From the NCBI GenBank assembly GCA_963573305.1, contig OY754328.1, positions 43,887,822 through 43,951,821 on the forward strand: a stretch of DNA of 64,000 bases, read 5' to 3'. This document shows, one piece after another, positions 1-13,069 of the stretch. The notes below the pieces were generated by a model. It was not told the DNA's origin. It was given only the letters and a program-made list of their open reading frames with translations, and ran no database searches. Every line of letters begins with the position of its first letter. The stretch's first letter is position 1. Position numbers and translations under genes: made by a program. This DNA comes from Pyrrhosoma nymphula. Its lineage: Eukaryota; Arthropoda; Insecta; Odonata; Coenagrionidae.

Positions 1-1857
1 AAGGTCTTCAGTTTTTTTTTACTAGGAAGAGAGGAATTCGAGAGCGATAGGCACGCCACGAGGCGGTGGTCAATTGAACGAGCAGAATCCTTATACCACT
101 CTAGGCAACTCCATGCGTGCGTTGGAAGAAGTTGGCCGACGTTTCGCTGGGGACTGCCTCGTTTAGGGTGGCCTCATGCCTAGATCCTCCTATTCCTAAT
201 CCGCGCGCCTATCTTCGAGTGATTTCAGCGGTCTTTCTCCTCCTCAAAATGACCAACCACCCAGCCAACATCGAGCGCAGAATAGCTCAGCCTAAAGCTC
301 TCCTCTGCATCCATCCATCTAAATACGAGCGGAATAATCCGCCGTTGTAAATCCCAAACTGAAAGAGATAGAGATGGAGAGAGGTGAACAGTGAAGAAGT
401 GGAAAGCGATACTTTTCCTTTTGGTTTTCTTTTTAACCTTTTACGACTTGGAAAACTTCACACACCTTGGCCAATCGATTTTACGGCCCTGAAATGCTGT
501 AATTGACATTCACCGTGACTGACAAACTAATGCAGGAAATGCTTAATATATTATACAGTGTACTTCCAGCAAACTTTTAAGTGAATGTGTTGCGACGAAT
601 ATGTATTCATTATTTCAGCTAACTTCATTCTACACTCATATCTTTGAGCGGATTTATCTCAAGACCACTCATAAAATACAATTCTAACTTCAAATTACCG
701 CGTTATTTTGGAATTAAAAAGGTCGGCCAAACAGATTAATTGTACTTCGGGATGTAGACCAAGCCAAGAAGACAGTTATAACGACCAAACACCCGTCGTG
801 TTTCGAGGGGAAACACAATAAACAATAAGGAAGCAGTGCGCGAAAACACTCGCGCGGAGTATTACGCATTATCGGACGGGAAAAGAAGTGACGCTTTCGA
901 AACGTGTTGGATGCAGGAGATGAAATGGGCGAATAGGACACTGAAGAATGTAAGAGGAGAAGAAGAGCCAAAGGCGCACTCGAAGTAAATACTTAAAGAG
1001 GAGACCCTGGGGGATCATTATACGCGATGAACTTTTTGGGAGCATGGTGAACAGGAGGGAAATTCCTGGGCTAAACACGTTTGCCAGATGGAATGAAAGA
1101 TGAAACTGAAGGGGGCTTGAGAAAGGGAGACAGAAAGAAGTACAGTAAGAAGTTGTGCGCTCAAATTCGAGCCTGACATTATCGGTTACTTCAGATCGAA
1201 ATTGAGAGACCTAGTTTCGATCCAGAATATATTACACCATTTCAAATATAATATAGATTGCGATATCACAAGGACTTCCAGATAACGAAAATGCGTCAAA
1301 AATTTGAAAAATGTTTACGTTAATGAATACGCGTATAAATTTAAATGCTCATAAGAAACGAAGGGAACTCCGGGGATTGAGACCTAAGATTGGCTTTTGT
1401 TTTCCGTGGCTGCTTGCATCTGTCGTTTGCGAGGGATCTTGGCGCGTCTGAACTTCGCAGATCTCCGTCTTCCTTCTTGCTCACATATCACAACAAAAGA
1501 AACCCTAACGCTCCCCTCGAAAATAATCCTTTTCGCAGGTCAAAAATTTCCTTCCGGGGGTGGTTCAAGTCGCGCAGCTACGGGCAGGAAGGGCCGCTTG
1601 GAGAGGTTAATGCTCTCTGAGGGGGGCGTGGTTCTGCCAGGTTGCCACATAGTCAAAAATTTGGGACTTAGAAATTTTCAGCGGTACGATTTTTTGAACA
1701 GAACTGTACATACCTACTGGGCTGACGAGTAGGACTGTAGGTAGGACTGTCTCAGGATAAAATGACGCATGTCGCGGTTTATGCTCGCTGGAAATGTTCG
1801 CTAGGAAATAAGTCATTACCATACACCAAAGACAGTGGAATTCGCCATGAAAAAATC
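1..1857. other. no recognisable gene
   Basis: Only short open frames occur here on either strand, with no recognisable domain, conserved motif or splice-linked series. I see no transposon ends. Nothing in this stretch can be annotated with confidence. Confidence 0.5.
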
Positions 1858-1860
1858 ATT

Positions 1861-1930
1861 TGACTTAACCGGGATTCGAACCCGGATCTCCCAATTGCCG
1901 GTCAGGTGTGTTAGCCAGTCTATGCTGTTT
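1861..1930 (-). mobile_element. tRNA-derived SINE head (relic)
   Basis: Read on the minus strand, this has a perfect T-arm-like box B (GGGTTCGAATCCC) preceded by a box-A-like segment. There is no matching acceptor stem, so it is not a functional tRNA. It shares GGATCTC and a similarly spaced CAGG...CCAGT-like segment with the SINE head at 44.06 kb. I infer that both are copies of one tRNA-derived SINE family. Confidence 0.6.
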
Positions 1931-2154
1931 TTTACTGTCAAATCCAGGATCTTAGTTTAACGGTGGGAAGATGGGCGTGGAGTGTGGTGCTTCTGAGATA
2001 TGATATCTTCGCATGAAAGGGGATGGAGAGGGAGGGAGTATGTGTCGCAAAAGGGTGCCATTGGTGTCAAGGGGTAGGAGAGAGGGAGGAAGATAAAAAG
2101 GGTTTTGTACGGTCGGCACGAGAGGGCAGTTGGAGCGACATAGTTCCCTTAGAG

Positions 2155-2350
2155 CAGCGGTTCCCAAACTTTTTCTTTCCGCGACCCATTTTAGCCCATA
2201 CGTTTTAGCCGCGACCCCCTAAAAATAACAAACAATGTGTACATTCAAATGATATTGTTTTTAAAGTAATTACAATCCTCATCTCGCGACCCCTTTCCGA
2301 ACGGCCCGCGACCCCCCTGGGGGTCGCGACCCCCAGTTTGGGAACCACTG
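2155..2350. mobile_element. hAT-type MITE with perfect 8-bp TSD
   Basis: A 196-bp element with terminal inverted repeats CAGCGGTTCCCAAACT and AGTTTGGGAACCACTG. It is flanked by the identical 8-bp duplication CCTTAGAG at 2147-2154 and 2351-2358. The 8-bp target duplication and CAG...CTG ends are typical of hAT elements. It has no coding capacity, so it is non-autonomous. The intact duplication suggests a fairly recent insertion. Confidence 0.9.
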
Positions 2351-2358
2351 CCTTAGAG

Positions 2359-3520
2359 TCATAATGGATACCACATTCGAATTTTATTTTGTTAAATTTC
2401 AGCGTCTCTAAGAAGTGTGAAGTAAATATTGTAATAGTAATGGCGCAAACATATTGTTATATATGTATGTACAAATATTATCAGTAATTTAATAAATATA
2501 CCCGCACAAGTCTCTAACTTAACTCATTTTTTCACGCTGCACGTTGAAGACGCCTTCACAGCATAAGGTTTTTTTTGCGATTCTTTTAAAATTACTGCAG
2601 CGCATAGTTAATTAATTTTTATTAACAGTTGAGAAAGCGTACTAAACTACACTACACAACGTTAGTTTTGTTGACGAAATCTAGGTGTTAGAAGTTCCTA
2701 TTTTTTCTTCAATATTCTCCCTCTGGAGCGCACAGCCGTAATCTATCCCATGTAAAACACCTTATATTTTTAGGCAAATTGCTCGAAAAGTAGTTCGGCA
2801 AGGGGTTAATATTTTAATATTATTGGAAAGATGGGAGTTTTTTCTTTAAAATGAGATTAAATTGATCAAATTCTAGACGGAGTTATATTTCGCTCAAACT
2901 ACCTTAATGGTGAGTAGAACGTTTTATGTGCGGGAAAGGTTGGGTATCAAAGATTATATACACAGGTTAGGTACGACGCCACGGTTGATTAAAATTCGAA
3001 GCGGGGACTGTCAATCCTAAGGCTTACAAATTGCATTACCTATGCTACACCCTCTTACTATGCTATACCTACTTATGGGTGCGACGGTGATGTGAAATGT
3101 AAAAGTTTTGTAATGGAGCTATTATTTAATGCGGTTGCAACGTGACTGCCATCTCCTGCAAAGCCATTAGCGCTCTAACTATAATTGGAAAGTAGAGAAA
3201 TTAAAATTTTAAACAGTAAACAAATGAATTTAATCGGCTCACTTGCGGCAGTTTGAACTAAAATGTTCGGAAGCATTTCCGTCCCTAGAAAATGAATTTT
3301 AAAAAATGTCAATGTAGAAAAGTTTTACATTTTAAAAAAGTTACCTACCAAATGGAGATACGTTTTCTGTATATGATGGCGATTCCTCAATCATGTAATC
3401 ACAATATAAAAATATCGCATTTCTGACGACGTTGCGTTTAAAAAGGCCCTATGCTAATGTATGGGAAAGATAACGCCATAAGAGTGGAAAGTACTTCTAA
3501 CGCCATACTAAAGTGGAACG
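2359..3520. other. no recognisable gene
   Basis: AT-rich sequence with many stops in all frames. I see no repeats or coding signal. Confidence 0.45.
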
Positions 3521-3524
3521 CACT

Positions 3525-4200
3525 TCAGGAGGGTTCCCGTTGAAATTCAACGGAAAAAGAAAAAACTAAAATTATTACATGGAATTAAAGGAATTCTGCG
3601 AATAGATATAACGTGCGAGATACGTATACTACGACGTGGCAGTCGTAGATCGCTCACGAAGAGGTTTGAATGAAACTTATTCCAACTTAAATCGTGCATT
3701 AAGTCTCGAATCGATCACTTGACGGAATCTTTGAAGGCTACTCGCATGAATTCCTCCACATTTACAGCCTCCTCTGCAGTTGCCAAGAAAATATAAATTT
3801 CTGTTGCTGAAATTGTGAAACTGGATTATTTTGGATCAAAATACGAAACTTTGAGGCAGGAACGATGCTTATAGGAAAACCGAATGCATAAATGAAAAAC
3901 TTCATCCTTTAAGCTATCCAATCGTGAACATTACAACCTTATATCTTGAGTGCAAGTCATTTAAAAAAGCAAAAAAAAAATTGCTCCGAGTTCAAAAGTA
4001 AAATTTAAGAAATATGGGGTACATACGGGCATACATATGGGCCTCAAATCGTTGTTCTTGGTTTTTACTAATTTTTGCAGTCGGTTCTGCTGTCTTTCAG
4101 CTATCGGTTATTGAACATTTCAGCCTTAAATATTGAGTCTAAGTAATTAAAAAAGGCAAAAAACCTGTAACGAATTCATTGTTTTTCTTATGGTAGTAAC
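3525..4200. repeat. unclassified dispersed repeat, copy 1
   Basis: A diverged copy of a repeat also present at 5.14-5.79 kb and, partly, at 8.59-9.52 kb. Shared blocks in order: a CGTTGAAATT-like start; a block around GGATTATTTTGGA near 3.82 kb; then a motif CTTGAGTGCAAGT followed by an A-rich run. The last motif occurs twice, about 190 bp apart (near 3.95 and 4.13 kb), so the right part is a degenerate two-unit tandem repeat. No coding frame and no terminal inverted repeats are visible. I cannot assign it to a known class. Confidence 0.5.
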
Positions 4201-4222
4201 ATTTAATAATATAGGATAAAGG

Positions 4223-4950
4223 CAGGGGCGTAGCTAGTGTGTTTCTGCCCGGGGCGGCCCTTGAGTTTGGTGCCCCCGGCCCCACACAAAATATATTTCG
4301 TACAGTTGCACACTCTTAAAGTTTTATATATTAACTAGTTTGTGTACCTAGTATGCTATTGCTTACACATGCTCAAATATAGTATGCTTTAAATACACAC
4401 CGAACATACTCGCACTTAATAAGTAACAGTGGTTAACAAAAAAATACAAAAATAACATACTGGGGAAAATAGTAAAAAGGTGTGAAAAAATTAAGACCAT
4501 CTTCATTTCTGAAATGAAAACTACAACTTTCTACGAAGTAACTTTTCTTGCCTTTTCGTTGGCAAATTCATCAATGACAACTACGTATAGTTTAATCTTT
4601 GATATCAGCACCACTTTCTATAGCTAGCTTCATCTGAATATAGGGCGATAGTCTGTTAGAAATATAAAATATTTGTTTTTGGAGAAAAAAATTCATACAG
4701 AATTTTAAAATAAGGAAAAAATTAGAGCAAAGTTGATGACTGATGAAGCTAAATATCACAAGACTTGTGATAGAAGTGACATGCTACAAATTCTGCTGTT
4801 TTGACGAATACAAAATTTAGAAAAAAATCAGTGTAGCGAAAGGAATGCTAATATAAATAAAAAATGTAATAGTATTATAGCCTACAGCAGACCCTACAGT
4901 GCGCCCAGGGCGGACCGCCCCCCTCCGCCTCCCGCCTAGCTACGCCACTG
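4223..4950. mobile_element. hAT-type non-autonomous element (728 bp)
   Basis: Ends are CAGGGGCGTAGCTAG and CTAGCTACGCCACTG, flanked by 8-bp duplications GATAAAGG (4215-4222) and GATCAAGG (4951-4958), matching at 7 of 8 positions. The ends resemble those of the element at 23,989-24,289, suggesting one family. No transposase frame is present. The interior is AT-rich, between GC-rich subterminal zones. Confidence 0.85.
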
Positions 4951-5139
4951 GATCAAGGCAACCCCTTTGAATTGTTATTCGACGATTTTACTATTTCTCT
5001 TGTTGATTTTAGGCCACGACCAGTATTCCTGCCAAATGTCAACTTCCTAGGTCACTTGAAGGTCCTTAAAACAGGCGTGACTCATAAACAGACTTCATTC
5101 AGTGAATCAGTTGAATAATTACTCGGAGAAAGTGCTCGT

Positions 5140-5790
5140 TGAAATTTGAAGGGAAGAAGAAAGAATGAAAGAAGTTTCATAGGATAATGTGAATCCCCTT
5201 GATGTGACGTGAAAAATGCATACTTACACCATTTAGGACACTACATATACCATTCATTGGCCATCCATGAAGAGGATGGGGCTAAAAAAACCTCTTACTA
5301 ACATTTTATTGTAATAATTCTTATATTTGGAGTAAGTTCCCGTTTAAAGCCCATACTGCGTTGTCAAGGGAAAATGCAATTTGGTGTTGTAATGGTGAAA
5401 AAAATGGACTATTTTGGAGCCGAAGACATATTTCAGACAAAAGTGAAGTGCACAGGCAAACTGTATGCTAGAATTAAAAGCAGCATTTTTTTAGGCTTCC
5501 GACAGTGAAAGTTTCAACCATCTTAAATACTTACGAGTAATTTAAAAACGAAAAATAATATACCCCTGCACCGATTTCAATGCACTTCTTATGTGGCTAA
5601 AAGCTAGCAAGTCGGAGGTAAAAACTACTCCTTTGAAAGGTTGTCATCTGTTTGTAGCATTTTTTGTTGGTTCTGTGTTCTCTCTGCTATCCAACAATGT
5701 AATATTCAACCCTAAATCTTGAGTGCAAGTAATCTAAAAGAGGAAAAAAGAGAAAACCCCCGCGCCGATTCAATGCTTTTCTAATGGGGC
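5140..5790. repeat. unclassified dispersed repeat, copy 2
   Basis: Carries the same ordered blocks as 3.53-4.20 kb: a CGTTGAAATT-like start, GGACTATTTTGGA near 5.41 kb, and two A-rich CTTGAGTGCAAGT-type motifs about 190 bp apart near 5.53 and 5.72 kb. The second of these motifs is exact. The conserved order and spacing argue for copies of one long repeat rather than chance similarity. Confidence 0.5.
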
Positions 5791-6352
5791 TGAAAGTTTA
5801 CAATATGTGCAAAAACAACCCAAATTTTAATTGTGTTTTCACCGTTTTTTTCCGGTGGGTTTTCGATGGCGGCAGCGATAGGCCCGCACTGCCTGACGTT
5901 GGTCCTCATCTTGGAGGCCTTATTTTTTTTTGTTGCCGTGGCATGCGACTCCAGGGCATGACGAACTGAACTTAGGTGGTTGGAGCGATTTTTGTTTATG
6001 GACAGATTTGAGTGAAACTTTGTGTACGTGTCCTTAGTAGTAATAACAATTTAATGTATGAAAAATATTTTTTTTTAATCACGCTGATATTCAAGTGTGC
6101 TAAAAAGTAAAAAGCTTTTTAGTCTTGAACGAATCTTGTAATCGTTTGTACTTTTTAGTCTTTGTATTAATTGTGCAACGGTTCTTTGAAATTTAAATTA
6201 CATATTAGCATTTCTTCTCACTGCATAAATGCTAAAACGATGGTTGCAATTAATTGCAACGGCGCTGATTGCGAGTAGACAATGTGATGCGGGTTGCGTC
6301 AAGGTAGGATAAAGAAATATAAACTGTAAACCATTAAATTTTAGTAGATTTA
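5791..6352. other. no recognisable gene
   Basis: A short open frame spans 5784-5969 but has no recognisable domain, and its start lies in the end of the dispersed repeat. Nothing else can be supported. Confidence 0.4.
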
Positions 6353-6636
6353 GGGGCTGTCCATAAATTATGTCACACAATTTTGGACAAAACTAGACCC
6401 CCTCCCCTCCGTCACATTTGGTCAAAAATAGTGTCACCCCCCCCTTTAATGATGTCACAAAAATGAAAAAACTTCTACCCCCTTCCACAGTCTGAGTAAA
6501 AATAAGGCATAATATACAGTGGAAGTGTGGATGCCACATGAAGCATAGCCCCCCTCCCCCCTGTCACACATTGTCAAAAGGTGGTGACCCCCCTCCCCCC
6601 CCCCCAATTGTGTGGACGTCATTTATGGACAGCCCC
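6353..6636. mobile_element. palindromic MITE, C-rich interior
   Basis: Terminal inverted repeats of about 30 bp begin GGGGCTGTCCATAAAT and end with its near complement ATTTATGGACAGCCCC. TA lies immediately outside both ends, as a possible target duplication. The interior holds several GTCACA-type motifs and long C runs. It has no coding capacity. Sequences of this kind are common in arthropod genomes. The superfamily is uncertain, since the TA flank fits Tc1/mariner-like elements but is weak evidence. Confidence 0.8.
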
Positions 6637-6639
6637 TAA

Positions 6640-8585
6640 CTTGGTAATTAGTAAAGTTAATGACTGATTCATATGTGTATTGTCATCGAGATTAAGTAAG
6701 TGTGCCAAATTTCAGCTCGATTGAACATTGGGTAGTGGGTTAGAGTTTTTTTATTACTAAATTCCACACAGACAAACTACAAACAAACAGTGCAAGTCAA
6801 AATAAGCGTGGTAATAATATCTGTAGATAAGAGTGAAAAAAAATTCCATCATACGGATTTGGTTTCTTGGCAATTCAATGCTATTTTAGCATGTAGCCTT
6901 GTGGCACAGATATTTCGTAATAATTCGATTATCTACTTACTAACAGATTTTCTCCTAAGCATAAAATAATAGGTTTCATATTGGAATCATTTTGAAGCAT
7001 GATCAAGGGTTAATTCTTCGTGAACCAATAAATAATAAATCTTTGAACTTTTCAACCACGATTACCTGTTACCAGCTGATTTACAGCAAACGTCAAACTT
7101 GGTGTTGGTTTTAAATTGAGATTATCTTTCATCATCTAAAATTTTAAAGGCTTTACGTTTTTGATGCGTAATACCTACTTCTTTGATATTTGATATTTGC
7201 GCAACATGGATATTTATTTTTAGAAACGACATCAGCGGTGATTCTTTTTATTTTATCTTCATTAACTTCGTTTTTGCTAATATAGCTCTGGTCACGGTAG
7301 CCAGAATATTGGGCGCCAGTCTGGCCAGCCAAAGGTATCAGGTTCAAGTATCAATTTGGATAGAATGTATTTGTCTTAAACATATCTTAGGTGAGCTAAA
7401 TATTGACGAAAATTTAAGATCATAGATTTTTTTTTTACAAAATTACGTTGATGATATTGGGTTTTAACCATAAATTTCAACCTTACGTGCAAGAGAGGTA
7501 GAGGCACGACTGGAAAAATCTAGTAGAAAAGCAATTGTTAGAGCCCCTAATATCCCAAGTCTTCAATTATAATTATTGTAAAATATTCTTCTTTTAATCC
7601 TGTGGTGAGGATTCCCGTTAAGCTGAGGGAGATATGTCAGTCTTAAATTTCAAAGACCAGTCATTCCGAAAGAAGTCCATTTCAAATTCTTAGTCATAAA
7701 GTCATAGACTTTTTCCCTAACTTAGAATGAGTTTATAAGTTTATCCTTCATAAGTTTATTCTGTTGGTTTACCGTGGGGCAAGAAAGATAACATTTCCAT
7801 TCAACTCATACTTTTTACATGCATGTACAATTGTACATTCATTTTCATTCTGGTTTGCGTCAACATGAATTAAAATGCTTCAAAGTTTTAGTTTAAGTGC
7901 CAATTAATTCATGTTGTGCTCCTATCAAAACATTTTTGGAATATAATAGGTATTCTATACATGCTTACTCTATGGTATATCTCATGTCATTTTTTTTTGG
8001 CTGTCTAAGCGGTCTTTGATTCAATGGCATCAACTTGTTATTCTCTCTGACAAATTTTTGGAAATATTCTGAATGTGTTCACTGCAGAAGACCATTTGGA
8101 ACGCGAGTGACCTCTACCTCAGCATGTATTTTGCATCATCATATGCAGTAGAGTTGGAAAAGAAGGCATTCCCATTCTCAGCAAGCTTCCCAAAGGTTTG
8201 GTTATGCAAATGCTGTGAATTTTATTAGGAAGGCTTTATTTGACGGCCTGTGTGCTGCAATCGCATATTTCTCACGTGCCTTTTTTCAGATTTTTATTTG
8301 TTAAGCATTTTAACCGTCGAATGGATGATGAAACATCTATTCGCACATTCATAGTTTAGAAAATTCCGCTAGTTAACAGAAATGACTCTAGTCTATTTCC
8401 AAAAATCATGAAAAACAGAGTGATCCTCGACCAATCCTTTTTTCTGGTAATTTCGATGTGGCTCGAGCGTAGTAACATGCCTTTCGCGTCTCATTGAGTC
8501 AGGACACAAATGTATGGAGGCCCTCGATGATCGTGATGTTAACATGGGGAATTACCTTTATGCCTTTGTCTTATATAGAACTAGC
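6640..8585. other. no gene; possible old repeat tail at 6.70-6.83 kb
   Basis: At 6.70-6.83 kb there is text of the CAAATTTCAGCTCGATTG type followed by ACAGACAAACTACAAAC, which resembles tails of interspersed repeats. The rest shows only short frames and no domain. Confidence 0.35.
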
Positions 8586-8589
8586 GGAA

Positions 8590-9520
8590 GGTGCCCGTTG
8601 GAATTCATCGGGTGTGAAAAACATTGAACTTATTTTATAAGAAAAACACAAAGCCTGTAGAATACTGTCTGCGTGGTCATTTGAGGAGTTCATATCCTAT
8701 CTTGTACGTTGTGTTCGTTGGAGTAGAGACGCTGACCATTTCCAGGTGCACGGAGAGATGGTCCTCTTTCATGCACGGGAAACCCAAAAATGAGTGAATG
8801 TAAGTTAAGTGCACTTAAACACCTTTAAACATATATAAATAACTCGCAATGTTTCTGATGTGGAAATTGGTCTAAACAACAATTCGCAATCGTAATGAGA
8901 GGCAGACAGTTCCACTACGTGTAGTACATCTGAGTATTAAACGATAATAAACAATGCTGTGTTTGTTGTAGCAACATAGGCATTTTTACAATTACTATTC
9001 GCTGCAGCTAAGTATTCTTGCACATTTTATTGTGTAGTCCATTTAATTCCTTAATGTGTATTGTTTACTACATAAGTGTCCTCTCATATACATGCAGTGA
9101 CCCTATTAGAGCTACTTTCAGAATAGACTTTGAAGAGCATACTTGTTGTAAATATGCATTGAATTAATTGATTCCCCCCCAAAGCAATCTATCATGGGGC
9201 CCTTGGGACTCTGGACCCTTCTTATACAGATTTGCGTTCTAAGTGCTATCATGGGCCTATAGGAAAGCATTATATTTAAATGCTAGAGGTGAGAATATCC
9301 TTTGAAAATCAATTTTCTGGTTGTTAAGGAAGTACATATGCTATTGTTGATTTCAGAGAAAAATGAGATTTTTAAGCTAAAAACATGATATTCAGACAAA
9401 TAAGAAGCGTAAAGAAAATTGATTGAAAGAATTAGAAACTTCATTTATTCAGCCATCCTATAGAAAAAAATCCCAATCCTCTATCTTGAGCGGAAGTAAT
9501 TGTAAAAAGTAAAAAAACTA
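8590..9520. repeat. partial third copy of the unclassified dispersed repeat
   Basis: Starts with CCCGTTGGAATTCATCGG, matching the start block of the copies at 3.53 and 5.14 kb. It ends with CTATCTTGAGCGGAAGTAAT and an A-rich run near 9.48 kb, matching their end block. The middle is poorly conserved, so this may be a deleted or independently decayed copy. Confidence 0.35.
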
Positions 9521-9718
9521 AACACTGCACAAAACCCAATACGTAGCGTACCAAAGGGCCGGGTTTTGGGACCTTTTGGAGCCCTGAGATCTTTTAAAAT
9601 AACCTATAATTTTCCTCCTGTCTTGAACTATTAGTCTGCAAACTTTTAGCACAATTAGAGTAAAACTGTTGATTTGTATAAAATCAAACAGACAGATGAC
9701 AGACAAACATTCTTCTTT

Positions 9719-9738
9719 ATATATATATATAATATATG
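9719..9738. repeat. TA microsatellite
   Basis: A short TA run just after an ACAGACAGATGACAGACAAA-like segment at 9.69-9.71 kb. It may be the tail of an interspersed repeat. Confidence 0.6.
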
Positions 9739-9739
9739 C

Positions 9740-12700
9740 CGTTGTCTTGTCGCTTTCTGTGTGACAGTAGATGCCCAATACACCTATAAGTTCCCATGGC
9801 GAAGGATATCATGTCCAGGTGAAAATGTTGACTTTCAAGTACATTTGAAAATTTGTATTTTTTTTTGCTTGAAATTATTGTGTCAATTCAAATTTATGTT
9901 TAAATGGACAAAGAAACTAGAGTTCGTATTTGGCTAAGGTTGAGTCCTTTATCCATGAAACACGGAAACCCCAATATTTCATTTCTGTAATCCTCATGTC
10001 GTAAAGTTTTATATCTCAGGAGGACTCCCTTTCACATGTAAAACGTGAAAATCCCTAACTAGGTGTTTTCGCCAAGGAGAATAGAGTTCGTGGTTGCCGT
10101 AGTTTTTAACCTTGGGCCGGTTGAACCAGTTGAACTCCCGCAACCTGTCGACGAGTGAGGCCTAACCAATCACATTCTCTTTTTCTAGCGGCCACGCAAC
10201 AATCATATTTACGCAGGATTTTAACGAGGTAGAGTCTCCCTTTTTTAAATTGATGGTAAACTAAGCAAATCCGTACTTCCGTGGTGTGGTATTTTTACTC
10301 ATTTTAAAATACCAATGGAGATATTTCAGTTAATTGATGACATCGTGCATTATTGATTTCGCGGATTTGAATGTTTTTAGTCATCTGTGAAGTGGTTAAT
10401 TAGAATCTGAGATATACTTGGCCAATTAAATGAGGCACTTTAGCAGTTAAATATGATATTCTAGTAGAGATACTTCACTCGTGACTTGAATGAAAATTAT
10501 TGCTATTAGCCGACCTTCTATGGTGAACAAATATTATTTGAGATACTTGAAAGCGAAGCAGTTTTTACGTTAATTCAGCTTGTAATTAGCAATAATCTTA
10601 TAACCAAACTAAGATATTTTTTCTCCAATACATATATACTTTTCCCTTGCTGGTGCCTAAGCTTCAAATACTTCTATCTTTAAAGATTTCTTCTATTACT
10701 AGATGTGCATAATATCCTAGGTGAAAACTTAAGTGATCAAGGCACGTACACACATTGAATATAATCGCCCTCTTTGGGAATGTTTTCAATTTATTTCCAG
10801 CTGTATCAGATTGAGTTTGCAGGATCTTGTATAAATATATACATAGGTACTGTTTTGTCATTAAGTCAATGCTGACAGCGTGGTAAGAAGATGAAAAGGA
10901 TGAGATCCTGTGCCATAGTCAGAGATGCATTCTGTTCAATTAGAGATGGGCATTCATTTGCTTCCATCTCTGTCGTTGGTGGTTTGATGCTGATATTTGG
11001 TCCATTTCTTCATCTCCATCGACTACTTACCAATATATCTCTCAAATACCAATTTATTCTCATTAAAAGTCTCACCCACTTTCTTGTATGTCTCTTGTAG
11101 TGTCCTTCTTGTAAGTCTTGTATGTTGCTCAGCCCTTTTCTGACATCTCCCAATGCATGTAGAGAACTTCGCGACTAACTGCAGCTGAATCTTTGGCGGA
11201 GTTACCTGGCAGGGCTATCTTAAACAGCACCCCCTGGTAACCCACCGCATACATACATGTGCATAGGTTTCCATGGGCCCCCCTTAATCAACTTGGAGCC
11301 CTTGGGCCTTCCCAAGGTTAATACAGCTGCCACTCACTGAAATGGTACACAGCAATGCATGGAATGTGCAATGAACAAATCAGCCACTTAGAATTGGATC
11401 TTCTTACAACCTAATGTCTTGCTTTATTCTGCCATCTGTTGCCCGGCATTCTTATTCAAATTCATATGCCCAAATTTTCATTCATTTCCCTATTATCAAA
11501 CAATGTGCATCTTTGAAATCCACTTGGAAAAATGTTCTCTTAGAAGCATTTTGCCATTTAATTTTTCAGTCATTTCCAATTGTAAGATCATTTAAATCTG
11601 CCAAAAAAATTAATTTTACCCCTCCCATCTTTAACTTTATCTCATTTTAACTTCTCTATTTGTCCTGTTCATCTGTTCAAGGCTCTTGTATTTCTTACTT
11701 GATTCATTTGTACTCTGTTTCTTGAGTATATTCCTTCCCTTCTATATTTGCAGATCACAATTACGCTGGTGTTATTTATATTCATCTCCTGTATCAGGGA
11801 TTTTGAAAAATATCTTTTTCCAATTCTTCTTGGGCTCATAGTTCCTGATCTTTGGGCCATACTGAGAGTCATTTGTCTTGAGTTACATTTACTTTTGTAT
11901 CAACTATGATGAACAGGTTAGATTAGGAACTCTTGGTTAGGGCCTTTTGAGAAGCCTTCGTCTCATTTCCCATCTTTCTCTCCTGTTACAATTTCATTCA
12001 TTGATAAAAAATTGATACCTCTTTCTGTATCTACATCCTCCTGTCACTTTTCAATAGGGATGTATTTACATTTTCTTAGCTTTGTGATACTTCCAAAGAA
12101 GCTATTTTTTCATCTATCACCCATCAACTCAGTATTCTAGTAGATATTGAAGTAGCAAACTTGTATATGTGTAAAATGTATCAAGACCATGGTAATTTCA
12201 TTATGCATATACATACTTAGATGCTATGCTAATGAATTAATTGCTTCACAGTTCAATGCATACTAACTTAGCTAACTAATAAATAAGTAGGTCTGGAACC
12301 ATAAGAGGTGAAATAACCAATTTGTTTTTAAATTATGGCTGTTCTTTTAATTTTAAATGTGCTTTTGATTTAGTGAACTAGCTAATTAAAACGTGGTGTT
12401 TTATTAGGTCATTAGAGCTGAGGAAACCAACTGTTCAAGTTGAGCCATAAATATATTAATCAGTCTTTGCTCAATAGGTGCATGTGTATTTTCTGATAAA
12501 GAATAGTTGCTAATGCTTCAATTTCAATAGAAACATGTAGATTTAATAACATGTGTATGTGCATTCTCCAAGAATGAAGTAGGACTGCATGTGAGGCATT
12601 GCGGGACTGAAAAGGCCAGGGTTACTATGCTAGAGGAAGCGTTAACTTGAGGATCTTTGATGAATGTGAAAGAAATTATTATGCATTATATAAAATTAAT

Positions 12701-13069
12701 AACTCTAAATTCAAGCATTTTTCCAATGGCCAATACTTAATTTGACATCCTATGATTATTAAGCTAATTGTTTTCAGTTTTGCTCTGTTGATAAGTGATT
12801 TTGAGCACTTATTATTTTTGCCATCTTGGTTTATTATTTGCTCTCTTTGCCAAATTACTTTATGAGTGAAATGGTTTTATTTTTAAAGCCTTGCCTTGTA
12901 GCCTGTTGTGTTCTGTAATGCTGGATTAAGGCCTGAAACATCCCAGTAGAGAGAGAGAGAAAGTGCTTTGTTTGTCGGACGGGAGAGGGTGCTGAGCAGG
13001 AAATGAGTTCGGGGGTGAGGCTGCTTGCTCCCCCTTCTGTCACATGCCATTGCATCCGTGGATTTTCAG
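9740..13069. other. no recognisable gene
   Basis: AT-rich sequence with only short frames. A GA microsatellite lies near 12.95 kb. If the open exon at 13.07 kb belongs to an upstream gene, this stretch would be mostly its intron. No other exon could be identified. Confidence 0.45.

Noticed and set aside
1861..1930. Functional tRNA gene
   Set aside because: The T-arm is perfect but the 5' side does not pair with the 3' acceptor strand; SINE head is the better reading.
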